Of a stretch of 64,000 nt of DNA, positions 53,901 through 64,000 are shown one piece after another. This stretch comes from Gorsachius magnificus (lineage: Eukaryota; Chordata; Aves; Pelecaniformes; Ardeidae). The first letter of the stretch is position 1. Each line of letters starts with the position of its first letter. The notes below the pieces were generated by a model that was not told the DNA's origin, made no database searches, and saw only the letters and a program-made list of their open reading frames with translations. The position numbers were made by a program, and so were the translations under genes. The stretch is taken from contig CM067081.1 of the NCBI GenBank assembly GCA_034008185.1, positions 104,851,265-104,915,264 on the forward strand, written 5' to 3'.

Positions 53901-56900
53901 CACAATACAATTTCTTGTCACCAGTTGATATTAAAACAATTGTCAGTATTCAAAAAATTGCCAGCATAGTATTTCTCCCCTATTCATCTTTCAGAATGAA
54001 TAAGAAGTGTGGTAGAGTGCATTAGCATTAAACTTGGATTCAAGATTAATTGCTGTTTCTGACCCAGCATAGATTTGGAGTGTGAAGACAGTTAATTCAT
54101 TTCATCTGCTTCTGTTCTAACCCTTACTACATATCTGTCTTATGTCTTTGAATCACAAGCTCCTTGAGACATAGGTAGTTTCTTAGTAGCTGTCTGGAGC
54201 CTAGTACAATATACCCACATTTGAACTAAAACTCTCCTATCTGTATAAGTGGTTCAAATAATAATGCCAGGACAGGGGTTTTTTTGCTATTTCACAGAAG
54301 CACAATTGGGATCATTTACGTAATTATTTTGGCTATGTCTACAAATCTGTAGGAAGCCATCTCCTCTGCCTGAACCTAGACATTTATCTCTCTTTAGAGA
54401 GACTCTCTCCATTCATTCCTCTCTGGTGAACCTATAATAGATTCGCAGAGAAGATCCTGTTTATGCCCTTCAGAGTTTCAATGACACTTGAAATAAAGAT
54501 TTTTGACATAAGCCCTGCAGCTTCCCCTGTTTGCAGCTCCCCTTGCTAATTTTGGTGTTTGCTTGGTGAGGAAAGTAGTGAAGAAGCATGTATTGGCCCT
54601 GTGGTTTGATCACGGGCTGCTGAATTTCAACTTGACCTCAGCGCCTTTCAGACTGTTTTGCAAAATAATGTTGGAAATTGGAAACAGAGATGGTGGTGCT
54701 CCATATTTGTCCTCTGCAATTCTATACCATTTGCTGGTACTAATCTTCTGCCTTCTGCCTGCTAGTGATCTTTAGTGTGAACTCGTGCAACTTTAATGAT
54801 CCATTTAGAAGGGTTAGTTCGTTCTGTGTAATGTATGAAATCCTGCAAGGTGTGCATCTTGTTTTGTCAGTGATCTTTTACTGATATTTTTGGAGTTGCT
54901 AACAAAATGCTCAGAATCACCTAGAATGAATAGGAAGAGGAAGTATTTAGGGCACTTCTGTAGCGAACAACAGCTTGGGTTGTTGAAGAGACATCTATAA
55001 ACTAGTGAGCTCAGGTAATTAGTAAAAGCAAAACAAGCTTGGTGCTGACTATGCAATCTTGTTTCTTAGTAGATGAGACTACCAAAAGACTGTAGACTTT
55101 TCCTCAGTCTCTTGGGTTCAAAATGTTATGTGTGAATATATGATATGTTTATTCCTGCAGAAAAGTACTAATAATAAGGCCATGACCTAGGGAGATTTGG
55201 TTTTGAGAGTCTTGCCTTTGTTGCTTGTTGGAGAATTTCATGGGGAACTTGATGTGAAACTGCAGCCTTTGGGTCACTGAGGGGTGCAGAAGACTATTAT
55301 ACGTTATTGTTCTTATTTTTCTGTTACCTTCCAGTTCCAAGGGATCTTTTTTTGAACATGATGTAAAATAGTATCAGATGGGAAGAGAGAGGAAGTGATC
55401 TCAAATATTTTCATGCAATGGGAAAACTATTTCCTACTTGCATCCAAGCAGGATGCAGATTTCTCACAGGTGCCTTCATTGCATACATTAGTTACAAGAT
55501 AGAAAAGCAGCAGTGAAGTTTGTGTTTATCTTATTTCCTCCACCTGTGCTGAACAGCTATATTCTATAATACTGAGTAAATCAGGAAAGAGGTTGCTGGG
55601 AAAGTGGTGTAATCTTATATACACATCATTATGGAGCAAGTTAAGATACTGGACTTTAAATCACTTTAAAGCCTAGGGGAAAAATAAACTTTCTCTTCTG
55701 GGTTAGCAATTGCATGAAATGTAGCCTTCTTGTGCATGGCTTTTTCCCCACTAAAAGATTTCTTCTTTGTTTCTTTTTCATAAATCCCAGATGAGACTTT
55801 CAAATCCAAGTTAGTTTGAAGCCACTGAATTTTTGTAAGATTTGCTCTAGCAGCTTATTTGCACTGAACACAGAAGTCTGAGGCAAGAACGACTGCAGAC
55901 TAGAATGTACTGTAGGTCTATGCCAGAAGCTTTGAACTCAGGTACAAGTGAATCATTTCCAAGTAATCTGGCCCACACAATGGGATATTTCCTGCCTGGA
56001 TGAATTACACGCTGCCTGGGTGGGCTTGTGAATGCTGAGAAAAAAACAAAGATTAAAAAAATCACTGCTCCACTTAAACCGGGGAGGCAACCCAGTGAGG
56101 ATGTCTGAAATGCTAAGGAGTGCTATAAATGTTTCAGGTTTGGCCTGCCATGGGCTGATCAAATTGTATGTGAAAGGCTGCAGCGTGTTTTGCTTTAGCA
56201 AACACTCTTGTTATCACCTTTTTTGTACCAGATATATCATAGCAATCAGTTTGTCTTGTCCTGTCAGTGTCCACGTGGTAGATTGAAAAGAAAGAAAAAA
56301 GTATTCTCTCAAGTTTTTACTATTGAAGCATGTCATTTGAATGTCTGCAACCACTAAGTGGAGTTTGGGGAGGGTAACAAAAATTTGTGGCAGCTTAAAA
56401 TCTTCATTTCTGGACCCAGGGTAATCTCCACCTGACAAGAACTAGAAAGAAGTTTCCCTGGCCTCAGTTCTCCAGGAGCCAACCCCTGTTGGGTGTGCAG
56501 TTTTGGGCCTCAACTAGCCACCATGTTCAGCAGGGCAAGCTCTTGGTGTAAAGCATCTTCAAACTGCTGTTATATAGCCTGGAAACTTCCATGTGGGAAG
56601 AACCAGCTAAGAAGTGATTCAGCCCATCTGGCAGATTTCTGGGAGTATGGCTGCAGGAGGAAAAGCTTTGTTTTGCATAAAGGACCATGTATCTTCCTTA
56701 GTGCTAAAAGTGAATTACTTTTCATTACTCACTTTCAAAGTGTTTGCTCTGGTGAAAAGCTGAAATTTCTCAGCAAACTGTGTCCACCAGCACAAGACTA
56801 GTTTATTCCTAACACTGTGCAATCTAATGATGGGCAACCATCTTACCCTACAGGGTACATACAAGCACTCAGATACCTCTATGTCTCATTCAGACAGCTG

Positions 56901-58619
56901 TTCTATCACCTGTGATAACTGCTTCCTTCTTCCCAAAAGAACCAGATATGTTCTAGATCACCTTCACACAGTGGGGATGAATCTCCAGTTGGTCATCACT
57001 GACAGAATAGGAACACACAGTGGAGAGTTCCACTGCACTGTTGTTTCCAAGGGAATAGGTTGAAGTCAATTTGTTTAATTTCTATGAACCAAGCATACAG
57101 ATGAGCTCATGATGTCTTTGAGGAATCAGGCCTGTGGTCCCCAAGGCTCCAAGCCGTAATGTTATCCTTCTCCATTTATTAATTTTGAGCTAAAATTTAA
57201 TGTAACTGAATAGTTTTATCCAAGATTAACAAAAATCAATCCCTCACGTAATGCCATTAAATTAATTGGAGTTGCACCAAGCATGACTTTGGCCCATTAT
57301 ATGTTTTTTCTGAAGATGTGAATCATCTCTAACACAACTTCACTGACTTAACATTTTGGACAACAGATTGATGCAAGCAATTCTACAAAACCTCCATCCT
57401 CAAAAATTTTCATAACCACCTTTTTCAAAACCACATAAATGTCTTGCAATTGTGCAGAATGAAACATCAGGCCACAGAACTTACACTGCAAATTCATCAT
57501 CGTCTGATTTTAAGGCATCGATCAGCACTGAAGTTTCTGGCAGAAGCTTTCATCTGAAATAAGAAGGCGGCTGTTCCTAGGTCTTACTATTGTGACTTTG
57601 AATATGATCTATCAGGTCCTCTGTCTAAATCCCCTTTTGTAAAGTTTTGGTACAGAATGTGATCTACACTGTGGATAGGACCTTGCTTAGTGTGCTTTCC
57701 CAGAAGCAACAGGCTGCAGCTAAAATGTAAAATGTTGTGATACCACATAATTCCGTTTTCTGTTGATAGAAATTTTCGATATTTTTGTTCTAAAAAGCAT
57801 CAGTCGGGTTTTCTGACTTTAAACAGATTTCCAGTTGTTTTCTTATAGCTATGTCAAAGTGCTTGAATTCTTTCTTTTAGTAATGCTGAAATATATGCTT
57901 GTTTCATTGTACTTCCCCCCACCTATAGAGGCAAGATATTTAATAAAATTATGTGTTGTATTCTCTACATGCAGTATTCTCTACTTTGGAGTCTAACAAC
58001 TGAAATTTTTCAAATTAACTGATATTTTAGCCAAATTGGTCAATTTCAGGTTTTTTCATTGTAGAATTAATCCATTAAGATTATTCTTTCAAAATCTAGT
58101 TGTTGAAGGTCTATAAAAGCCCTTATACAGCCAGGAATAACCTGGCTTGTATATTTTTCTAACAAGACAAACATTTAAAGAACGGAAAGCTGAATCGGTT
58201 GCAGTACATAGAAGAAATTTTACCACTGGCTGTAAATGTATTTAGATACCTAATTCAGAAGAATGTCCGGGCTCCAGTCCTGATGAGTTCCTGGCTTCAT
58301 CTGTATGATGAAGATATTTAGCTTTTCTCTGCTCTTTTTTACTAACCAATTTTGATTTCAAGATGTTTATTGCCTGAGATTATTCCTTGTTTTAAGAATG
58401 AACAACACCTAGCTTAAATGGGTTTCTAAATAATTCTAAGTACAAAAAATAATATATTAACAAAATGATAACTTACCGATAGCTACTCACTAGAACTTGA
58501 ACTTATCAACAAATATGTTATAGAAGATTTTTTTTTAGTTGAATGTCTTTGGCAGAAGGAAATATTTTATCTTATGTATTAGAGTGATGGTCATTATAAA
58601 AGAATAGGAAAAATAAAAC

Positions 58620-58637
58620 TTTGTTTTGTTTTGTTTT
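58620..58637. repeat. (TTTTG)n simple repeat
   Basis: About three pentanucleotide TTTTG units lie between an A-rich segment and AGGATAATATATAATAA. No poly(A) or SINE-like body adjoins it. Confidence 0.8.
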
Positions 58638-59628
58638 AGGATAATATATAATAAACACACACTGGGAAACAAATGTTTTAAAACCAAGGAGATCTCCATA
58701 GCAAAGTGATATGAAAAAATAACATAGATTATTTGGAAAAAACACCAGAGGAAATAGATTTTTTAATAGAAAGAAAAACTATTTCCCTATGGAGCTGACT
58801 GAAAATTCACCATCCTTGGCTTCTTGAAAATTTCATCCCTTCTTCTTGATATAGCAATGAAAATTATAGCAAATAGTTGTATACACAGAAAAGTATACTT
58901 TGTCATGATCAAGGCAAAAAATAATAGAGGATCTTGATTTTCAAACAAAGCTATGTCTTTGGAAGGGGGAAAAAAATGTAGCCCTGTGGTAGCCCTTCCT
59001 TTTTTACTTTGAAGATTCAGTGAATAAAATATACTTTTAAATGGTACCAGGTTGTACCAGCAGCACTACAGCTCTGCTATGAGAAAGATCCTTTTTGTCC
59101 TTATGAGGCATTTTGTATGAGTAGAAAGTCTAATAGTTTTCTCCTCGTTTCCAGAGGAAAATATGATTTTTAACTACAATTAGAGCAGTCCAATAATAGT
59201 TCATTAAATCACAGTTTAGTCACACAAGGATCATTTCCTTTTTGAAGGGAAGTCCTTAATTTAGAAGACTTATTCAATATATGTCGCATAAACTTCTCTA
59301 TAAAGGGGAAATCTTTTTTTTTCCCTTAATATTCATGTATTTGAAACTTTTTTTGTATACTTATCTTTGTTCCTGTAATGAATGAATAATTCATTCAGCT
59401 ATCCTTATTCAGTCTTTCAGTATCTGTGGTGAGTCATGATTGAAAATATTGAAGAGGATATTTATAATAAAAGGGTAATATTGGGAGTATTTGAGATACT
59501 CATCATGAATTTAGGATGAATTGCAATAAATAAAATGTATGTCAGATCCCATTCAGATACTGAAGTAATTTAATTTAAAAAAAAGATGAATGTTTAAGGA
59601 ACCCTGATGCACTTCTGCAAAATGCGAA

Positions 59629-59659
59629 GGGGAGAGGGGGTGGGGGGGAAGGTGGGGGG
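59629..59659 (+). repeat. G-run tract with G-quadruplex pattern
   Basis: Four runs of four, five, seven and six G occur on the plus strand (59629-59632, 59636-59640, 59642-59648, 59654-59659). The loops are AGA, T and AAGGT. A purine-rich AGGAGAGGAG tail follows to about 59670. This satisfies the strict G4 pattern of at least four G per run with short loops, in otherwise AT-rich DNA. It may equally be a decayed purine-rich simple repeat. No gene or promoter is visible beside it. Confidence 0.85.
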
Positions 59660-59774
59660 AAGGAGAGGAGAAACAGTACCCTTATCTCAAAGATTAAATA
59701 AGTAAGAATTTATATTCTCACGTGAAATTTGCCCTGTACAGTCTGCTCAGTACTAAAAGTAATTTTAAATTAAG

Positions 59775-59789
59775 TAATAATAATAATAA
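59775..59789. repeat. (TAA)5 microsatellite
   Basis: Five TAA units run into a poly(A) stretch, about 115 bp after the G-rich tract. It is an ordinary simple repeat. Confidence 0.85.
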
Positions 59790-62700
59790 AAAAATGTTTA
59801 CATGCCATATGTCATTATATAACCACATCAGATTATAATCACCATAAACTATAAAACTTTTATTCATATGGTTCAAAAGCACCATTAAGGATGGTTTAGG
59901 TTTTGGGTTGTTGTTTTGTTTTTTTTTTTTTCCAGAATAGTCTCCCTTACCTGCACCAAAAAACTCACAGATTTGAAAGAAGCAAAATTAATTTGAGCCT
60001 GTTTGTTTAGGTTATCTAATACTGTACTCTATTTTTTTAAAACCTTTCCCTGAACATCTCTTAACATCCACTGTATGATGAAATTCCCATAGAACAATGT
60101 AGATTTATCTACATAACTTTTCTTAGTCTCATAAAATTCTGTTTAAGTTTTGCTGAATTTTAACAAAAATGTCTCTCACTCTCCTCCTTGGAAGAACACT
60201 GTTAGCAAACCATAATAATAATTTGGACACTGAAGTGACAAGACCCACAGTAACAGTCTTTATATTGTGCATAGATGGTAATATAAAGGGGCTTTTTTTA
60301 AGCAGTTCATTTTTACCAGCTGTCATTCTGCCTCATTCACTATAAGAAACATAACACAAGACGTATATTCAGAAATACAATTGTATAGAAAAGGTAAAAC
60401 CAGGTGGTGGTTTTTTTTAAGCTTTCGCCTGCCTGACTTTAAAATTCAAGTGCTACTGTTTAGATGTATCCAATGATGATTACGATGATTATTTCAAATG
60501 GTATATTAGGGTTGCAAGTCAAAGATTCAAAATTCAGTAATGACTAACCACAAGATTAATTACATGAACCTGCTTCACCCTTCCTTCTTTTTCCTTTTTC
60601 ACCTTCCAGCCTCCTTTCCCCAGGGATTCCTTTCTTAGTAACCTCTTTACAGCAAAATAAACTTAGGTATCTCCTTGTCCTCTCCTCTTTCTATTCCTTC
60701 TTTTGCCAAATTAATTAAGAACCAACAAGGAAGCATCTGTAGCAGAGGGCATTCCTGCTTACGCTCTCAGTTTGTGTATCTCTGATGTTACAGTGTCTGA
60801 GACAGCTGGGGCACAATTCCAAGAGATTCAGCAACAGATGACTTTGAAAATGCATCAAACAAATTAGCAAGTTTTTACTAACTTACGTGAGAACAGGTAT
60901 TTCCTAGGTTTAAAATGTACCAACACCTGGGATGGACTTTTACAGGAACAAGAGCAAGCATATCTCTGACCTGTTCTTAGTGTCAAAACCAGTACCAAGA
61001 GCTTCCAAGAAGCTGGTGGTGTCATGACCAGTGCCAAGACCTTCCTCCACATAGCGAAAGTATTGGACCTTTTGCATAATTTGAGAATTGGAGGTGGTAA
61101 AAAGACTGTTATCTAAAGAAGTGCTGCACCATTAATTGTAAGATATGTTATGCTGAAAAGTAATGTCTGCATCCATTCAGTTGAGGTCTTTTTTTCTAGA
61201 CCCAGTAAAACTACATTTGCAAATCTAGTTCTACTCCATTTTAGCTAAAGTAAGATGACAATTATTTAAATATTTGTAATGAAGCCAATCAGTTTAAAAC
61301 CTATGGTTTTGGTTGGTGTTTATTGGACATAACTTACTAATAATGCATATGATTTTCCCCTCTCACTATAAGCACGCACACATAGAAGCGTTTCTCTATA
61401 GAGGTATGTATTTGGGGGAATATGAGGTATTGCAGTTTTCTCAGTGTAATTTCTTCAATTAAAGTTTTTTTTAGCAAATAGACTATTTTTAGCAAATAGG
61501 CAGAACAGAAATGCCTCCTCCATTCTTGCCTGTTTTGCTGGAAGGATGGAATACGCTCCTTCTTTTTCAGGTCTCCAGGTCTGCAGCACATCCTTTGAGG
61601 CCTATAGCTTCAGATACCCCCTTCCACATGCATTCTTAATGCAGGAAAGATTTCTATCTGATGCCTACATTTCTGTGGTCTGAGACATGTGCTGGTCTAG
61701 TCTCTGCATGCCTGGGTGAACTGAATGCCAAGGTGTGTTACAGTCCCTACTGCCAATCTAGGTGCCATCTTGAGGCTCTTCAGAGTTCTTTGAGGAGTCA
61801 TCACTGAGATGAGCCCACAGACAAGGAGATTGCACTTGTCATAGTGGTGTTTGTTTCACCAGAAGTGTGGGGAGAAGAGTGGGGTGCACATTGCTCGTTT
61901 TGTCCACTTGCATTAGTAGAACGGAGCATATTGGGGAGACCACAGTCCATACTAGCAGCCAGCGAGTGTGGCTACCACATTAGACGTGGAGGGTGGTGGA
62001 TCTTCTTGAGGTACAATTACAGCCACACCTTTTACTTGTAACAGTTCACAGAAGCCCAGACCCAGCCTTCTGTGTAACCTCTCTGGGAGGCAAATGTGAT
62101 GGGAATTTCTGAACTTCAGTAATGCCTCAAAAACATGAAGATAGGTGGTAATGCATAACTGGGGTCCACTGAGACACATTTGACTGCTTTTGCTTGATTA
62201 AGTGAAAACAGAACTGTCTTGAGGGGCCCATTATAATGATATCCATCAGATGTTAAAGAAATTAGATCAGAAGGGAAGAAGGGTGGTAACACTAGCACTC
62301 AACATGTTGCCAGTCCAACCAGATTCACAACAGCTGTAAGCTAAACGTTATTCACACCGTTCAGGCCTTGAAGCACTTTGCAGATATGTCAAGTTTTCCA
62401 GTTCTTAAAAGCCAGTTCTTCTGCCATTTGGTTCCTGGTTTACACTGGAGACAGTTTGACTCATAGCTAAATTATCTTCAGGCTGTAATACTGAGGGGAT
62501 TATAAATAACTCCCTTTATAACTATTAATGCCATTACATATTGTGTTATTTCTCTTTCTCATATATATATAACTGTTAAAAACCCCATAGTTCAGTAGAA
62601 AAATACATATGGATGTCAAAATAGATGTATACCGTACTTATGGACAGCTCCATGGATCTTGTAAGTCAGCATAATTGTAATTAAATTATCTGAGTTGGAA

Positions 62701-63534
62701 CTCATTTCTGTTTTACTGTACAGAATGTAGTTTTGGATCTGGCAGATCCATCTGGATTAATCTTAAATGCCCTTGACACTGTAATTTTTAACCTTTTCGT
62801 TCTAGTTTGATAATACTCAGAGAAAGGTTTTGCTTTTTCTTCATGCTTCTGCAACTGTGCTGTAGTTTGATAACAGTAGTTGAATAAATTGTATGCTAAA
62901 GGAAACACGGTCTGGCAGAAGACTGGGTTTATTTGATCTATTGGTGTTTCAGAATCTTGCAATAGCTCACAGTTTAATGTTATTTTGTATATTGACTTGA
63001 AAATGTGAATTTTGCACAGCTGTATTTAACACTTTACACTGAGAGGGTTTTTACACAACATTTGCAGGTAATTGTCCATCTTAAAAAAATCTCAAAAATC
63101 TGTCTTGTTAATGAGCTGACTTCAATCTAAAAGAACTATGAAAGCTAAGTTAAAAGAAGGTAGTGCATAACAGAACAAAAGACACTTATGATGATAGTCT
63201 TGAAATTTAGTTTCATTATTAATTTTGGATGTCCTAAATGATATAATTTATTTTCTGTCTTTTTCCAACACTTCTGTACACTGCAACCTTGCCTATACTT
63301 CAGGAAGACTTACATGGTGGATAGGGTTTTTTTGTTGTTTCAGTTTACTGAACAGAAGTTGTCTCTGGCACATGCACAAAAATGCAACAAATCAATTAAA
63401 ATTTCCCATGACATTAAACAATACTAGGTAGCTTGATCACCTACAAGTAAATCAATAAGCCATAAGTCTGGAACAAGGAATACTTGCCCTTGGTGAAGGA
63501 TGTTGATATTAGGAAACAAACAAAATGAACATAT

Positions 63535-64000
63535 ATAAGTTCATGTGGCCTGACAAGCTGTACCCACAAGTGTTGAGGGAGCTGGCTCATGTAACTAGGA
63601 GGCCACCATTCTCAACCATCTTTGAAAGGTCATGGTGATCAGGAGAGGTTCCTCAACACTGGAAAAAAGTAAATGTCACCTCTATCTTCAAGAAGGGCCA
63701 GAAAGGAGATCCAGGGAACTACAGCCTGGTCAGCCTGTACTCAGTGCTTAAGAAGATGATGGAACGAGTAATCCTGGAGCCCATTTCCAAATATATGAAG
63801 GACAAAGGAGTGATCAGTAGTCAGAATAGATTTACAGTGGGTAAATCATGCTTTTCCAACCTAATAGCCTTCTACAATGAGTTGACTGGCTTGATGGATA
63901 AAAGGAGAGCATTCAATGTTACTCACCTTGACTTTAATAAGGTTTTTGACACTGCTTCCAATGCCATCCTCATAGACAAACTGACAAAATATGGGTTAGG
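63535..64000 (+). mobile_element. CR1 LINE copy, reverse-transcriptase region, cut by the window edge
   Basis: This is the 5' part of a CR1 ORF2 reverse-transcriptase segment in plus orientation, starting before the palm domain (TGTTGAGGGAGCTGGCTC at about 63572). The recognisable order is FKKGQKGDPGNYSLVSL (about 63690-63740), then SQNRFTVGKSCFSNLIAF (about 63819-63872). The first catalytic palm motif follows as LDFNKVFDT (about 63927-63953). The reading frame has a TGA at 63636-63638, apparently from a CGA codon, and is open from 63639 to the window end, about 120 codons. Family members have KAFD where this copy has KVFD. The rest of the element, including the second catalytic motif and the 8-bp tail, lies outside the window. 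It is probably inactive given the upstream stop. Confidence 0.95.

Larger units (their letters stand above)
41201..63534. other. 22 kb without a recognisable gene
   Basis: No gene or RNA gene is supported. The interval contains CA-rich (42334-42352), (TTTTG)n (58620-58637) and (TAA)n (59775-59789) simple repeats, a short inverted repeat at 44961-44984, a pyrimidine- and GC-richer block at about 44420-44900, a strong G-run tract at 59629-59659, a poly(T) run near 59919-59932, a tandem duplication at 61468-61499 and a slightly GC-richer unassigned segment at about 61600-62300. Frames of up to 142 codons (44980-45408 minus) and 121 codons (52666-53031 minus) show no family I recognise. Confidence 0.6.

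Overview
This 64 kb window looks like non-coding DNA from a bird nuclear genome, either intergenic or inside a very long intron. Four of the five CR1 LINE copies keep their 3' end, and three of those finish in clear copies of the avian CR1 8-bp tail (ATTCTATG or ATTCTGTG units). Two long terminal repeats belong to families I recognise from many bird genomes. The background is AT-rich, with vertebrate-type microsatellites, no bacterial-style operons, and no open frame of more than about 190 codons. The species cannot be named from what is visible.

Layout. Positions 1-3185 are unique-looking AT-rich DNA. A 3'-terminal CR1 scrap lies at 3186-3370. About 16 kb without a recognisable gene follows, and then a half-kilobase CR1 3' end at 19690-20191. 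A solo LTR at 24266-24831 is sense on the minus strand and has a visible 5-bp target duplication. About 12.8 kb follows without a gene (24837-37679); it contains a 30-bp AT palindrome, a perfect 16-bp hairpin and an unexplained GC-richer block at 31200-31790. Positions 37680-41200 are the repeat-dense part: two CR1 copies in the same orientation, a (CA)n microsatellite and a second, older LTR on the minus strand. Another 22 kb (41201-63534) contains only simple repeats, a strong G-quadruplex-type tract at 59629-59659 and some unassigned blocks. The window ends inside a fifth CR1 copy, whose reverse-transcriptase frame is still open at the edge.

I found no protein-coding gene, exon, tRNA, rRNA or CRISPR array that I can support. 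The longest open frames (for example 40512-41090, 38732-39208 and 24193-24591) lie inside LTR or CR1 DNA and are not host genes. No set of genes works together here, and I saw no convincing new biological system. The second-look items are structural: hairpins, a G-rich tract, repeat boundaries and unassigned composition blocks. Short exons, distant promoters and conserved non-coding elements cannot be excluded without alignment to other genomes.
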